64,000 nucleotides of DNA from Thermoplasmata archaeon (GTDB lineage Archaea; Thermoplasmatota; Thermoplasmata; Lutacidiplasmatales; UBA184): NCBI GenBank assembly GCA_021817605.1, contig JAKAUN010000015.1, forward strand, positions 1 to 64,000, read 5' to 3'. Of the stretch, positions 10,133 to 19,531 are shown one piece after another. Each line of letters begins with the position of its first letter. The stretch's first letter is position 1. Under the pieces are notes generated by a model, which saw only the letters and a list, made by a program, of their open reading frames with translations, was not told where the DNA came from and did no database searches. The translations under genes and the position numbers were made by a program.

Positions 10133-10275
10133 CGGGCCCGGGGGGAGCTTCGGCGCGACCGTGCGGACCACGCACAGAGGCTCGTTCGAACCCCCGACCA
10201 CCTGGTTAAAAGCCAGATGCTCTGTGCCGGGCCTCCGGCGTCCCCGGACGGCCAACCGGACTGAGCTACGGGCCC
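10133..10275 (-). tRNA. tRNA-Lys (anticodon TTT) with two non-canonical introns
   Basis: The acceptor stem GGGCCCG/CGGGCCC pairs perfectly over 7 bp, with discriminator G at 10133. The anticodon arm is TCTGG-CTTTTAA-CCAGG. The rest looks wrong until two insertions are removed. Intron 1 (10225-10253, 29 nt) lies in the D-loop; a 4-bp CCGG/CCGG helix with 3-nt bulges TTG and CAC marks the splice sites, leaving the D-loop AGTCCGGTTCA. Intron 2 (10147-10184, 38 nt) lies in the T-loop between positions 59 and 60; central helix TTCG/CGAA and bulges AAC and GCT give TTCGAAT after splicing. The mature length is 76 nt, and CCA is not encoded. There is no intron at the common 37/38 site. It is likely co-transcribed with rpoH. 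Confidence 0.92.
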
Positions 10276-10307
10276 TTCCCGTCTCCGGCCGGCGTTCACC
10301 GACACGG

Positions 10308-10317
10308 CGTATTTCAG
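10308..10317 (-). promoter_or_regulatory. TATA box for tRNA-Lys and the RNAP operon
   Basis: Minus-strand CTGAAATACG lies about 37 nt before the tRNA 5' end, just after the UPF0147 coding region. It is the only AT-rich element in this gap. It would give a short leader before the tRNA. Confidence 0.5.
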
Positions 10318-10334
10318 GCTATCCCCGGGAGGGC

Positions 10335-10637
10335 TCACTGCAGGCTCTCCAAGCTTGAGATGATCGACCAGATGGCCGTCCGCCCGTGCGTCGGCAGGTT
10401 GGGGTCATTGGCCAGGTCGTCCAGGACGTAGACGGCGCTGGCGATCCGCACGTCCAGGGCGACCCGGGCCTTGACGAGCTGCTCGCGCGCCGACTGCGCC
10501 CCGCGTCGGACGTTCCGGGGGACCGAGGTGTCGTCCGCGAGCTCCCCGAGCGTCTGGAAGACCTTCTGGACCGCCGGCGGCTCGCCCGTAAGCTCGTTCG
10601 GGGCTCCGCGTTCGGAGGTGGGGGACGGGCCGGTCAT
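10335..10637 (-). CDS. UPF0147 family protein
   Basis: A 100-residue small helical protein of the archaeal UPF0147 family. The signature stretches are LGELADDTSVPRNVRRGAQ and LDDLANDPNLPTHGRTAIW, both typical of the family's repeated 'D-D-x-x-x-P-x-x-x-R' pattern. Its function is unknown. The first 20 or so residues are a Pro/Thr-rich extension. Its ATG overlaps the stop of the RAM-domain gene (ATGA), so the two are translated together. The tRNA-Lys/RNAP operon follows after a small promoter gap. Confidence 0.9.
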   Translation of the reverse strand: MTGPSPTSERGAPNELTGEPPAVQKVFQTLGELADDTSVPRNVRRGAQSAREQLVKARVALDVRIASAVYVLDDLANDPNLPTHGRTAIWSIISSLESLQ

Positions 10638-10975
10638 GCCGGACGATTCTCCCCTCCCTCCTTGTACGCCGTCACGACCAGGAGGGTCTTGGTCTCGCGG
10701 ATCCCCTTGACGGCGGGAAGTCGGCGCAGGACGAACTCCTTGAGCTCGTCGTAATGCGGGAAGCGTACCTTGAGGAAGATGTCCGTGTCCCCGGTGACGA
10801 GGAAGACGTCGTCGACCTCGGCGAACCGTGCGACCTCGGTCGCGACCGCGTCGGCCTCGGAGGTCTCGACCTTGAGCGCGATCAGCGCGACGACGTGCTC
10901 CTCGCCCCAGACCTTGGTGAAGGCGCTTTCGACCGCGCGGCTTACCGGCGGCTTCGGCCCTGTGGGTTTCTCCAT
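10634..10975 (-). CDS. Stand-alone Lrp/AsnC ligand-binding (RAM) domain protein
   Basis: A 113-residue protein consisting of a RAM domain (amino-acid-binding, alpha-beta sandwich) from about residue 28, with no helix-turn-helix. The core reads VVALIALKVETSEADAVATEV ... VDDVFLVTGDTDIFLKV, with the VTG-xxD segment typical of Lrp effector-binding loops. Lacking a DNA-binding domain, it probably works by oligomerising, possibly with a full-length Lrp. It is translationally coupled to UPF0147. It is encoded 60 nt after the small 57-residue ORF on the same strand. Confidence 0.88.
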   Translation of the reverse strand: MEKPTGPKPPVSRAVESAFTKVWGEEHVVALIALKVETSEADAVATEVARFAEVDDVFLVTGDTDIFLKVRFPHYDELKEFVLRRLPAVKGIRETKTLLVVTAYKEGGENRPA

Positions 10976-11035
10976 AACGACCCTAGCCCGATGCGAGCTG
11001 TCCCCGTGACGCTGCGGATGCCCGAGAGAGCCGGC

Positions 11036-11209
11036 CTACGAGGCCGGGGCGGACTCGAACTCCTCTTGCAGGTCGTTGATGACCTGATCGATCACGCCAC
11101 CGGCCGACGGGCCGCGGTACTCGCGGACCCCTCCGGCCTCGCTCGAGACCCGCGCCAGAAGATCGGTCGGACCCCGCAGGAACTCTACACTGCAGATGAA
11201 CTCCTCCAT
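11036..11209 (-). CDS. Small conserved-looking hypothetical protein (57 aa, missing from the ORF track)
   Basis: An ATG at 11209 opens a 57-codon frame starting MEEFICSVEFLRG and ending ESAPAS, with strong G/C third-position use like the neighbouring genes. A good TATA element lies 45-50 nt upstream, placing a start near 11230. The protein is acidic, with an alternating strand-like start and a C-terminal helix (VIDQVINDLQEEFES). I do not recognise the family. It could head the operon with the RAM and UPF0147 genes. A 7-bp GGCCCCC/GGGGGCC palindrome covers the predicted transcription start. Confidence 0.6.
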   Translation of the reverse strand: MEEFICSVEFLRGPTDLLARVSSEAGGVREYRGPSAGGVIDQVINDLQEEFESAPAS

Positions 11210-11216
11210 GACGCCC

Positions 11217-11262
11217 GGCCCCCCACCAAGCCGGGGGCCCGACCTAGGCCTCCTATTTAGCC
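11217..11262 (-). promoter_or_regulatory. Promoter of the 57-aa gene with palindrome over the start site
   Basis: Minus-strand GGCTAAATAGG (11252-11262) is a TATA box with a purine-rich tail. About 25 nt downstream the sequence is a 7-bp inverted repeat, GGCCCCC/GGGGGCC, with a 9-nt spacer (11217-11239). Its position over the start suggests either a repressor operator or a leader hairpin. Confidence 0.5.
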
Positions 11263-11268
11263 TTTAGC

Positions 11269-11290
11269 GCGCCCCGGAACGCCGGGGCGC
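11269..11290. repeat. Perfect 9-bp inverted repeat in divergent intergenic region
   Basis: GCGCCCCGG - AACG - CCGGGGCGC, a perfect inverted repeat with a 4-base loop, lies between the divergent 57-aa gene and purS. It sits just upstream of the minus-strand TATA box. It could be an operator shared by both promoters, or a chance GC-rich hairpin. Confidence 0.5.
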
Positions 11291-11366
11291 TCCCCGGAGG
11301 CGCTAGCGCCACGACGCACGGGCCTCCGGGCCAGTGGGCAGGTCGGCCGCGGGCCAGCGTTATCTT

Positions 11367-11386
11367 GCCGGCTTCGTAAAGCCGGC
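11367..11386 (+). promoter_or_regulatory. Palindromic site abutting the purS start codon
   Basis: GCCGGCTTCGTAAAGCCGGC is a perfect 8-bp inverted repeat with a 4-base centre, ending at the base before the purS GTG. A weak TATA-like CGTTATCTT lies immediately upstream (about 11358-11366). Transcription would therefore start at or near the GTG, making this a good candidate repressor site for purine synthesis. Confidence 0.5.
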
Positions 11387-11665
11387 GTGGCGGACCCCGG
11401 TGCAGGAGAGCCGGCCCCGGTCAGGATCGAGGTCCGTGTCGAGCTCAAGCCCAACGTCGCCGACGCCGAGGGGGAGAGCGTGGAGCGCTCGCTCGGCCTG
11501 CTGGGGATCGGCGGCGTCCGCTCGGTGCGCACGGCCCGCGTCTACGAGCTCACGTTCGAGGGCATCTCCGCCGAGGAAGCGCGTCGTCGCGCGAACGAGG
11601 CGGTCGAGAGGCTCCTCGCGAACCCGGTGATCCACAGGGTGGATGTCCGCCCGGCCCCGGCGTAG
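11387..11665 (+). CDS. purS: Phosphoribosylformylglycinamidine synthase subunit PurS
   Basis: A 92-residue small subunit of the PurLQS complex, which converts FGAR to FGAM in purine synthesis. The pattern VRVELKPNVADAEGESVERSLGLLGI ... VRTARVYELTFEG is typical of PurS; the usual family reads 'KPGVLDPQG'. It starts at GTG 11387. purL follows 4 nt after the stop. The glutaminase partner PurQ is not in this window and must be encoded elsewhere. Confidence 0.92.
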   Translation: MADPGAGEPAPVRIEVRVELKPNVADAEGESVERSLGLLGIGGVRSVRTARVYELTFEGISAEEARRRANEAVERLLANPVIHRVDVRPAPA

Positions 11666-11669
11666 CCCG

Positions 11670-13976
11670 ATGGAGCGGTGGTCCCCCCGGGTCGAGCTCG
11701 TCCCGTTCCGACGCCGCCGGCTCGCCGAGCTTCTTGCCCTCTCCGACGCCCGCGGCCTCGGCTTCGACCGCGGCGAGCTCTCCCGCCTGCGCGGCTACTT
11801 CGCGCACGAGGGCCGCGATCCCACCGATGTCGAGCTCGCCGGCCTCGCCCAGAGCTGGAGCGAGCACTGCAGCTACAAGAGCTCGCGAGCGTTCCTCGCG
11901 CCGGCGTTCCGCGACCTTCGTCCCCGCTCGCGCGTCCTCGGCACCGGCGACGCCGGGGTCCTTCGGTTCCCGGGGGGCGGAGCCTACGCGCTCCGCATCG
12001 AGTCGCACAACCACCCGTCGGCGGTGGAGCCGTACGGAGGGGCCGCGACCGGTATCGGAGGCATCCTGCGGGACGTTCTCGCTGTCGGAGCCGAGCCTAT
12101 AGCGCTCACCGATCCTCTCTTCTTCGGCCCTCTCGACCTTCCCGCCTCCGAGGTGCCGCCGGGAGTGAAGTCCCCCCGCTATCTCGCCGAAGGGGTCATC
12201 GCCGGCATCCGCGACTACGGCAACCGCGTCGGGGTGCCGACCGTCTCGGGAGGGATCTACTTCGACCCCTCGTTCGTCGTCAACCCCCTCGTCAACGTCG
12301 GGTGCGTCGGCTGGCTCCCCAACGGCCGGCCCGTCCCCAACCGGGCCCGCCGGAGCGGCGACCGGCTCGTGCTCGCCGGGGGACGGACCGGCCGCGACGG
12401 CATCGGCGGCGTGGCCTTCGCGTCCAAGGAGCTCACCGACGAGAGCGGCTCGGCCTCCCGAGGGGCCGTCCAGCTCGGCAACCCGATCCTCAAGGAGCCT
12501 CTCATCCGCGCCTCCCTGGAGGCGTACGCCGAAGGGCTGGTCGCGGGAGTAAAGGACCTCGGTGGCGGGGGTCTCGCGACCGCTTCCGGCGAGCTCGTCC
12601 ACGCCGGAGGTTTCGGCCTGACGGTCGACCTGGCCCGGGTCCCCCTCCGCGAGGCGGGGCTTCGGCCGTGGGAGGTCTGGATCTCCGAATCGCAGGAACG
12701 GATGCTCTACGATGTCGCGCCGGCGTCGGTCCCGAGGTTCCTCGAGATCTTCCGGGCGCACGACGTGCCGGCGACCGACATCGGCGAGGTGAGCCGCGGC
12801 CCCTACGAGACGATCCTCTGGGAGGGCGAGCCGGCGGCTCGGCTCCGTCTCGCCTTTAGGGTCGAGCCGCCGTTGCTGCGCCGGCGGCGTGCCGCGCGCC
12901 CTCGTCGCCTCCGGCCCACGCCGAAGGTCCCCGACGACCGGCTCGAGGCGACCTTCGAGGAGCTCGTCCTCGCCGCCGACAACGTCTCGCGCGAGGGAGT
13001 GGTGCGCGTCTACGACCACGAGGTCCAGGGACGCACCGTGGTGAAGCCGCTCCATGGGGTCGTGACCTCGCCGTCGCACGGCGACGCCGCGGTGCTCGCC
13101 CCCGTCGAGGGCGGACGCCGCGGTCTTGCCATCACGACGGCGGCCCAGCCATGGGCCTGCCAGGAGGACCCCTACACCGGGGCGCTCCTCGTCGTCGAGG
13201 AGGCCGCCCGCAACCTCTTCTCCGTCGGGGCCCGGCCGGACGCGTTCTCCGACTGCCTCAACTTCGGCAACCCGACCGACCCGCACGTCGTCCACGACTT
13301 CGCCGAGGCGGCGCGAGGCCTCGCCGACGGCGCGCGGGCCCTCGGCTTCGCGGTCCCCTCCGGCAACGTGAGCCTCTACAACGGGGGGCTCGGCCACGAG
13401 ATCCCTCCGACCCCGGTGCTGCTCGCGACGGGGATCGTCGACGACCTCGCCCGCGCCACGACCAGCGATTTCAAGCGCGCGGGGGATCCGATCTATCTCC
13501 TCGGGAGCTCGCGTGCCGAGCTCGGGGGCTCTCTCTGGGCCCGCCGGCGCGGCCTTCGCGGCCTCCGCCTCCCGTCGGCGGCGCCGGTGCCGCTACGTCG
13601 CCTCGGCCGAGCGCTCGTCCGGGCGATGGAGCAGGGGCTCGTCCGCGCCGCGCACGACGTCGCCGACGGCGGGCTCGCGTCGACCCTGAGCGAGATGGCG
13701 TTCGGCGGGAGGCTCGGCTTCGAGGTCGACCTCGCGGCGACAGGGCTGGGCGGAGCCGGCGTCGCTCTGGTCGCGGAGGGAGGCTCGCGTCTCGTGCTCG
13801 AGGTCCCCCTCCGCGCGGCCCGCCGGTTCGAAGCGACGATGAGGGGAGTCCCGTGCCTGCGGCTCGGGACCGTCACGGACGATGGCGGCGTGCTCCGCTG
13901 GGAAGAAAAGACCCTCGCCGGGGTTGACCTGGTCGGCCTCTACGACCGTTGGCGCGGCGCGCTGGGCCTACCGTAG
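11670..13976 (+). CDS. purL: Phosphoribosylformylglycinamidine synthase subunit PurL
   Basis: A 768-residue ATP-dependent synthetase subunit (AIRS/PurM-like tandem domains). It shows the N-terminal QSWSEHCSYKSSRAFL signature, the SHNHPSAVEPYGGAATGIGG glycine-rich active-site segment, and a second-half repeat with VSLYNGG. I start it at ATG 11670, because the ORF-track ATG at 11643 lies inside purS. The length fits small-type PurL (about 720-770). It lies between purS and dph6, with gaps of 4 and 5 nt, in a plus-strand operon. Confidence 0.96.
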   Translation: MERWSPRVELVPFRRRRLAELLALSDARGLGFDRGELSRLRGYFAHEGRDPTDVELAGLAQSWSEHCSYKSSRAFLAPAFRDLRPRSRVLGTGDAGVLRFPGGGAYALRIESHNHPSAVEPYGGAATGIGGILRDVLAVGAEPIALTDPLFFGPLDLPASEVPPGVKSPRYLAEGVIAGIRDYGNRVGVPTVSGGIYFDPSFVVNPLVNVGCVGWLPNGRPVPNRARRSGDRLVLAGGRTGRDGIGGVAFASKELTDESGSASRGAVQLGNPILKEPLIRASLEAYAEGLVAGVKDLGGGGLATASGELVHAGGFGLTVDLARVPLREAGLRPWEVWISESQERMLYDVAPASVPRFLEIFRAHDVPATDIGEVSRGPYETILWEGEPAARLRLAFRVEPPLLRRRRAARPRRLRPTPKVPDDRLEATFEELVLAADNVSREGVVRVYDHEVQGRTVVKPLHGVVTSPSHGDAAVLAPVEGGRRGLAITTAAQPWACQEDPYTGALLVVEEAARNLFSVGARPDAFSDCLNFGNPTDPHVVHDFAEAARGLADGARALGFAVPSGNVSLYNGGLGHEIPPTPVLLATGIVDDLARATTSDFKRAGDPIYLLGSSRAELGGSLWARRRGLRGLRLPSAAPVPLRRLGRALVRAMEQGLVRAAHDVADGGLASTLSEMAFGGRLGFEVDLAATGLGGAGVALVAEGGSRLVLEVPLRAARRFEATMRGVPCLRLGTVTDDGGVLRWEEKTLAGVDLVGLYDRWRGALGLP

Positions 13977-13981
13977 CGGGC

Positions 13982-14686
13982 ATGACCGTCACGGCCCTGG
14001 TCTCCGGCGGCAAGGACTCGATCTACGCCGCCTACCTCTCCGAGACCCAGGGCTGGCCGGTGGACGAGCTGCTCACGCTGCGCCCGACCGAGGAGGACTC
14101 CCTCCTGTTCCATACGCCGAACCTCGACCTGGTCGCGCTCCAGGCCAAGGCGTGGGGGAAGCGCCACCGCCTCGTGCGCGTCGCCGCTGCGGACGAGGCC
14201 GCCGAGCTCGCCGCCCTCGAGGCCGCCGTGGCGTCGGCGAGCGGTCCGATCGTCTGCGGGGCGATCGAGTCCTCCTATCAGTGGTCGCGTCTCGTGCGCA
14301 TCGCCTCCCGCGTCGGCCGACGGCTCTACGCCCCGCTCTGGCGACGGGATCCGGCGAGGGTCGTGCGCGAGGAGATCGCCTGCGGCCTCGACATCCGGCT
14401 CGTCCACCTCTCCGCCGAAGGGCTCCCCGCGGACCTCCTCGGCGCGCGGCTCACCGCCGCCACCCTCGCCCAGTTCGAGCGGATCCGCGCCACGGTCCGC
14501 CCGATCCACCTTGCCGGGGAGGGAGGCGAGTACGAGACGCTGGTCGTCGACGCCCCCTTCTTCTGTGGGTCCATCGAGTTCGACCGCGCGGAGCGCACGG
14601 TCCGTTCCCAGACGGCCCGTCTCGACATCTGGAGCGCACATCTCAAGAGACGAGACGGGCTCGAACCGGTCCGTAACCCTCCATGA
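13982..14686 (+). CDS. dph6: Diphthine--ammonia ligase (Dph6-type ATP-pyrophosphatase)
   Basis: A 234-residue N-type ATP pyrophosphatase that amidates diphthine on elongation factor 2, the last step of diphthamide synthesis. The PP-loop is SGGKDSIYA near the N-terminus. The later GAIESSYQWSR and GEGGEYETLVVDAPFF segments are diagnostic of this family. I start it at ATG 13982, 5 nt after the purL stop; the longer ORF-track start overlaps purL. It overlaps the methyltransferase by 4 nt (ATGA). Confidence 0.93.
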   Translation: MTVTALVSGGKDSIYAAYLSETQGWPVDELLTLRPTEEDSLLFHTPNLDLVALQAKAWGKRHRLVRVAAADEAAELAALEAAVASASGPIVCGAIESSYQWSRLVRIASRVGRRLYAPLWRRDPARVVREEIACGLDIRLVHLSAEGLPADLLGARLTAATLAQFERIRATVRPIHLAGEGGEYETLVVDAPFFCGSIEFDRAERTVRSQTARLDIWSAHLKRRDGLEPVRNPP

Positions 14687-15474
14687 AGCGCCGCTCTCCT
14701 GCCCCAGGGCTCGCCTCGCTCTCACCGGCGGCTCGGGAGGCCGTCGCCCGGGCGCGTCGCGCCCTCGGTGACCGGCGGGCGACGCCCAACGTCGCCTGGA
14801 TCGCGGCGCTCACGGGGGCCAACCGCCGCAAGATCTCCGAGGCGCTCGAGGAGCTCGAGGACCTGCTCCCGATGGAGGAGGAGATCCGGCACCGCCACGT
14901 GGCCGCGGGCCGCCCGAGCTACGCGCAGATCCGGGCTCCCTTCGAGCTCTACGCCCTCGTCCGGCTGCTCGGCCCCGAGCACCTGGTGGAGACCGGCGTG
15001 AGCAGCGGCGTCTCCTCCGCGCACCTTCTCGCCGCGCTCAAGCGCAACCGGCACGGCCGTCTCCACTCGATCGACCTGCCGACGCGCCAGAAGGGCCCGG
15101 CCCTCGGCCCGGGGGAGTCGATCGTCGCGCTGCCTCCCGGCCGCGACACCGGCTGGGCGGTCCCCGACACGCTCCGCCCGCGCTGGGACCTTCGGATCGG
15201 TCCGGCGCAAGAGCTCCTTCCCCGACTCGTCGGCGAGCTCCCCCGCGTCGGCCTCTTCCTCCACGACGACCTCCACACCCCCGAGCATCTCGCCTTCGAG
15301 CTGAGGACGGTCCGTCCACGCCTCGCGCCGAGGGCGGTCGTCCTCGCCGACAACACCCAGTGGACGGGGGAGGCGTTCCCGCGCTTCTGCGAGGAGCTCG
15401 GGGTAAGGCTCCTGCGGCGCGGACGGGGCGACCTCGTGGGGCTCTCCGTCCCGAACGGGCCTACGGAGTTATAG
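14683..15474 (+). CDS. Class I SAM-dependent methyltransferase with N-terminal helical domain
   Basis: A 263-residue protein. Residues about 30-75 resemble a winged-helix or helical domain (NVAWIAALTGANRRKISEALEELE). The Rossmann part follows: motif I is LVETGVSSGVSSAHLLAAL, with an acidic end of strand 2 in LHSIDLP and LFLHDDLHT later. This is like the Methyltransf_24 or cephalosporin-hydroxylase group. The substrate is unknown. It is coupled to dph6 by ATGA, but no evidence ties it to diphthamide (that methylation is by Dph5). Confidence 0.7.
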   Translation: MKRRSPAPGLASLSPAAREAVARARRALGDRRATPNVAWIAALTGANRRKISEALEELEDLLPMEEEIRHRHVAAGRPSYAQIRAPFELYALVRLLGPEHLVETGVSSGVSSAHLLAALKRNRHGRLHSIDLPTRQKGPALGPGESIVALPPGRDTGWAVPDTLRPRWDLRIGPAQELLPRLVGELPRVGLFLHDDLHTPEHLAFELRTVRPRLAPRAVVLADNTQWTGEAFPRFCEELGVRLLRRGRGDLVGLSVPNGPTEL

Positions 15475-15497
15475 TCCGCTTCGCTCCTCTCCGCCCG

Positions 15498-17216
<1,719 letters not shown>

Positions 17217-17240
17217 CCGCCTCGGCGGCCGGACGGAAGG

Positions 17241-18686
17241 ATGAGCGAGGGACCCCGCCGGGCGTCGGCCGCCCCAATCGGCGTTCGGGAGCGCTACCGG
17301 GCCGCGCTCGAGTCGCTCTACCGTCGCCGACGCTTCGGGCTCAAGCCGGGGCTCGAGGTCGAGGAGGCCCTCCTCCGCGCCCTCGGCGAGCCGCAGCGCA
17401 GCTTTCCTTCGCTTCACGTCACCGGCTCCAAGGGAAAAGGGTCGGTCGCGACCCTCTCGGCGGCGATCCTCGCCGGCCACGGGCTGCGCACCGCGCTGTT
17501 CACCTCGCCGCACCTCACCAGCTACCGCGAGCGTCTCAAGATCGACGATCGCGAGGCGAGCCGGCAGGAGGTCGTCGACGGACTCGCCCGGGTCGAGGCG
17601 CTCGCCGAGCAGCTCCTTGCCGAAGGACAGATCGACCGCCCCCCGACCTTCTTCGAGGTGACGACGGCCCTCGCCTTCGACTGGTTCGCGCGGCGTGGGA
17701 CCCAGGCGGCGGTCGTCGAGGTCGGGCTCGGGGGGCGTCTGGACGCGACCAACCTCTTGGACGCCCGCGTCGGCGTCCTCACGACCATCGAGCTCGAGCA
17801 CACCGAGATCCTGGGGCCAACGCTCGAGGCGATCGCGCTCGAGAAGGCGGGGATCCTCCACCCGGGGATGCTCGGGGTCGTCGGAAAGCTCCCCGGCCCC
17901 GCGGCCACGGCCGTGCTCAGGGTCGCCGACCGGCTCGGGGTTCCGCTCTGGCGCCTCGGCGTGGAGCTCGGGGCCAGCGACCGTCGGCTGGACGCCGACG
18001 GCCAGTCGCTCACCCTTAGGTTTCCGGGCCTCACGCTCAAAGGGGTGCGGCTCCCGCTCCTCGGGACCTTCCAGGCCGACAACGCCGTGCTCGCCGTCGC
18101 CGCGGCGGCGAGGTTCCTCGAGGGGATCGGCCGTCGGCTCGATCCTGCGGCGACCCTCGAAGCGCTCGCCACCGTCCGCATTCCCGGCCGGATGCAAAGG
18201 CTCGCCCGGGCTCCCGAGCTCCTCTACGACGTGGCCCACACCCCGGAGAGCGCACGCGCCGTGGCCATGAGCGTCGCCGAGATCGCCCCGCTCTCCGACC
18301 CGGCCGGCAGCACCGTCGTCTTCGGATGCCTCCAGGGCAAACGGGTGGAGACGATCCTGGATGCCCTGTCCCCGCTCGCACGGACCCTTGTCATCGTCCC
18401 GGTCCGCTCGGAGCGGGCGATGGATACCGGTCTCATCCGTGTCGCGGCGGTCGGCAGGTTCCCGCGGGTCGTCCTCGCCCGCAGCGCCGGCGAGGGGCTC
18501 GCGCTCGCCCGCGCGGCGACCGCACCGGACGGCGTCACGCTGGTGACCGGGAGCGACTACCTGGTGGGAGAGCTCCTCCGCGGGAACGCGTCCGAGGACG
18601 AGCCCGACCTCTCCGACCCCGGCACCTCCGTCGCGTCGGTCGCCGCGGCGCCCGGCCCCTCCGGCCCCGGTCGGAGGGGCCCGTGA
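17241..18686 (+). CDS. folC: Folylpolyglutamate / dihydrofolate synthase family ligase
   Basis: A 481-residue Mur-ligase-type ATP-dependent amide ligase. The P-loop is VTGSKGKGSVATL, followed by TSPHLTSYRERLKI and the EVGLGGRLDATN motif diagnostic of FolC. The usual DGAHNP is replaced by YDVAHTPES, a mild variant. The last 30-35 residues are a Ser/Pro/Gly-rich tail. It would add glutamate to folate or an archaeal pterin analogue. It starts at ATG 17241, 24 nt after the mutase, and overlaps nth by 4 nt (GTGA). Confidence 0.9.
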   Translation: MSEGPRRASAAPIGVRERYRAALESLYRRRRFGLKPGLEVEEALLRALGEPQRSFPSLHVTGSKGKGSVATLSAAILAGHGLRTALFTSPHLTSYRERLKIDDREASRQEVVDGLARVEALAEQLLAEGQIDRPPTFFEVTTALAFDWFARRGTQAAVVEVGLGGRLDATNLLDARVGVLTTIELEHTEILGPTLEAIALEKAGILHPGMLGVVGKLPGPAATAVLRVADRLGVPLWRLGVELGASDRRLDADGQSLTLRFPGLTLKGVRLPLLGTFQADNAVLAVAAAARFLEGIGRRLDPAATLEALATVRIPGRMQRLARAPELLYDVAHTPESARAVAMSVAEIAPLSDPAGSTVVFGCLQGKRVETILDALSPLARTLVIVPVRSERAMDTGLIRVAAVGRFPRVVLARSAGEGLALARAATAPDGVTLVTGSDYLVGELLRGNASEDEPDLSDPGTSVASVAAAPGPSGPGRRGP

Positions 18687-19531
18687 GCAAGGGGAGTCGC
18701 TCCCCTCCGTTCGACTGGGAAGGGCTCCTGGACGGCCTCGCCCGCTTCTACCACACCGGCGACTGGAGGCGGCCGTACCTTCGCGACCACGCCGAGGACC
18801 CGTTCCAGGTGCTCATCGGCACGATCCTCTCGCAGAGGACCCGGGACGAGGCGACCGACGTCGCCTCAGCGCGCCTGTTCGCCCGCTTTCCCGACCCGGT
18901 CGCGCTCGCCGACGCGCCCCCGAAAGAGGTTCTCGCGCTCATCCGGCCGGTCGGCTTCTACCGGACGAAGACGCGGGCGATCCGGGCGTGCGCTCGGGCG
19001 CTCGTCGAAGAGTTCGGCGGCAAGGTCCCTCGCTCGCTCGAGGAGCTGCGCCGCCTTCCGTGGGTCGGGGCGAAGACGGCCAACTGCGTCCTGGTCTTCG
19101 GTTTCGGCATCCCGGCCGTGCCCGTGGACACCCATGTCCACCGTATCGCCAACCGGCTCGGCGTGGTGAGCACCCGCACTCCCGAGGAGACCGAGCAGCG
19201 CCTGCGTGAGGTCCTCGACCCGAGGTTCTGGATCCCGCTCAACCCGCTCCTGGTCCAGCACGGACAGAACCTCTGCCGCCCCCGCGGGCCGAAGTGCGAC
19301 ATCTGTCCGGTCCGGGCCCTCTGCGCGACCGGCCGCGCGCTCAGCGAGGGGCGGCCGCCTCCGAGGGCGGACGACCGGCCGCGTCCAAGGCGGGCAGCGC
19401 GAGGAGCGCGGCGAGAAGCGCGACCTGGACCGCCGCGACGAGCGGCCAGGCGAGCGCGTAGGAGTGCAGGGCCACCACGTAGCCGAACCCGAGCGAGACC
19501 AGCGCGCCACCGCCGAGCTGGATCGCGTTGA
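18683..19531 (+). CDS. nth: Endonuclease III (DNA glycosylase/AP lyase)
   Basis: HhH-GPD base-excision glycosylase for oxidised pyrimidines. The catalytic Lys is in the helix-hairpin-helix ELRRLPWVGAKTANCVL, and the Asp in VDTHVHRIANRLG. The [4Fe-4S] cluster ligands are C-x6-C-x2-C-x5-C in CRPRGPKCDICPVRALC. The start is GTG 18683, with GGAGG upstream and a GTGA overlap with folC. Normal members end soon after the cluster. Here the frame continues with about 65 Arg/Pro-rich residues, because the stop at 19531 lies inside the convergent MFS gene. The domain alone is complete. Confidence 0.93.
   Translation: MSKGSRSPPFDWEGLLDGLARFYHTGDWRRPYLRDHAEDPFQVLIGTILSQRTRDEATDVASARLFARFPDPVALADAPPKEVLALIRPVGFYRTKTRAIRACARALVEEFGGKVPRSLEELRRLPWVGAKTANCVLVFGFGIPAVPVDTHVHRIANRLGVVSTRTPEETEQRLREVLDPRFWIPLNPLLVQHGQNLCRPRGPKCDICPVRALCATGRALSEGRPPPRADDRPRPRRAARGARREARPGPPRRAARRARRSAGPPRSRTRARPARHRRAGSR

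Noticed and set aside
11070-11100. C/D-box-like GTTGATGACCTGA
   Set aside because: It falls within the coding region of the 57-aa gene on the opposite strand, and there is no convincing D' or terminal stem, so it is probably chance.
11550-13397. 615-aa minus-strand ORF over purL
   Set aside because: Antisense to PurL, which is unambiguous on the plus strand.
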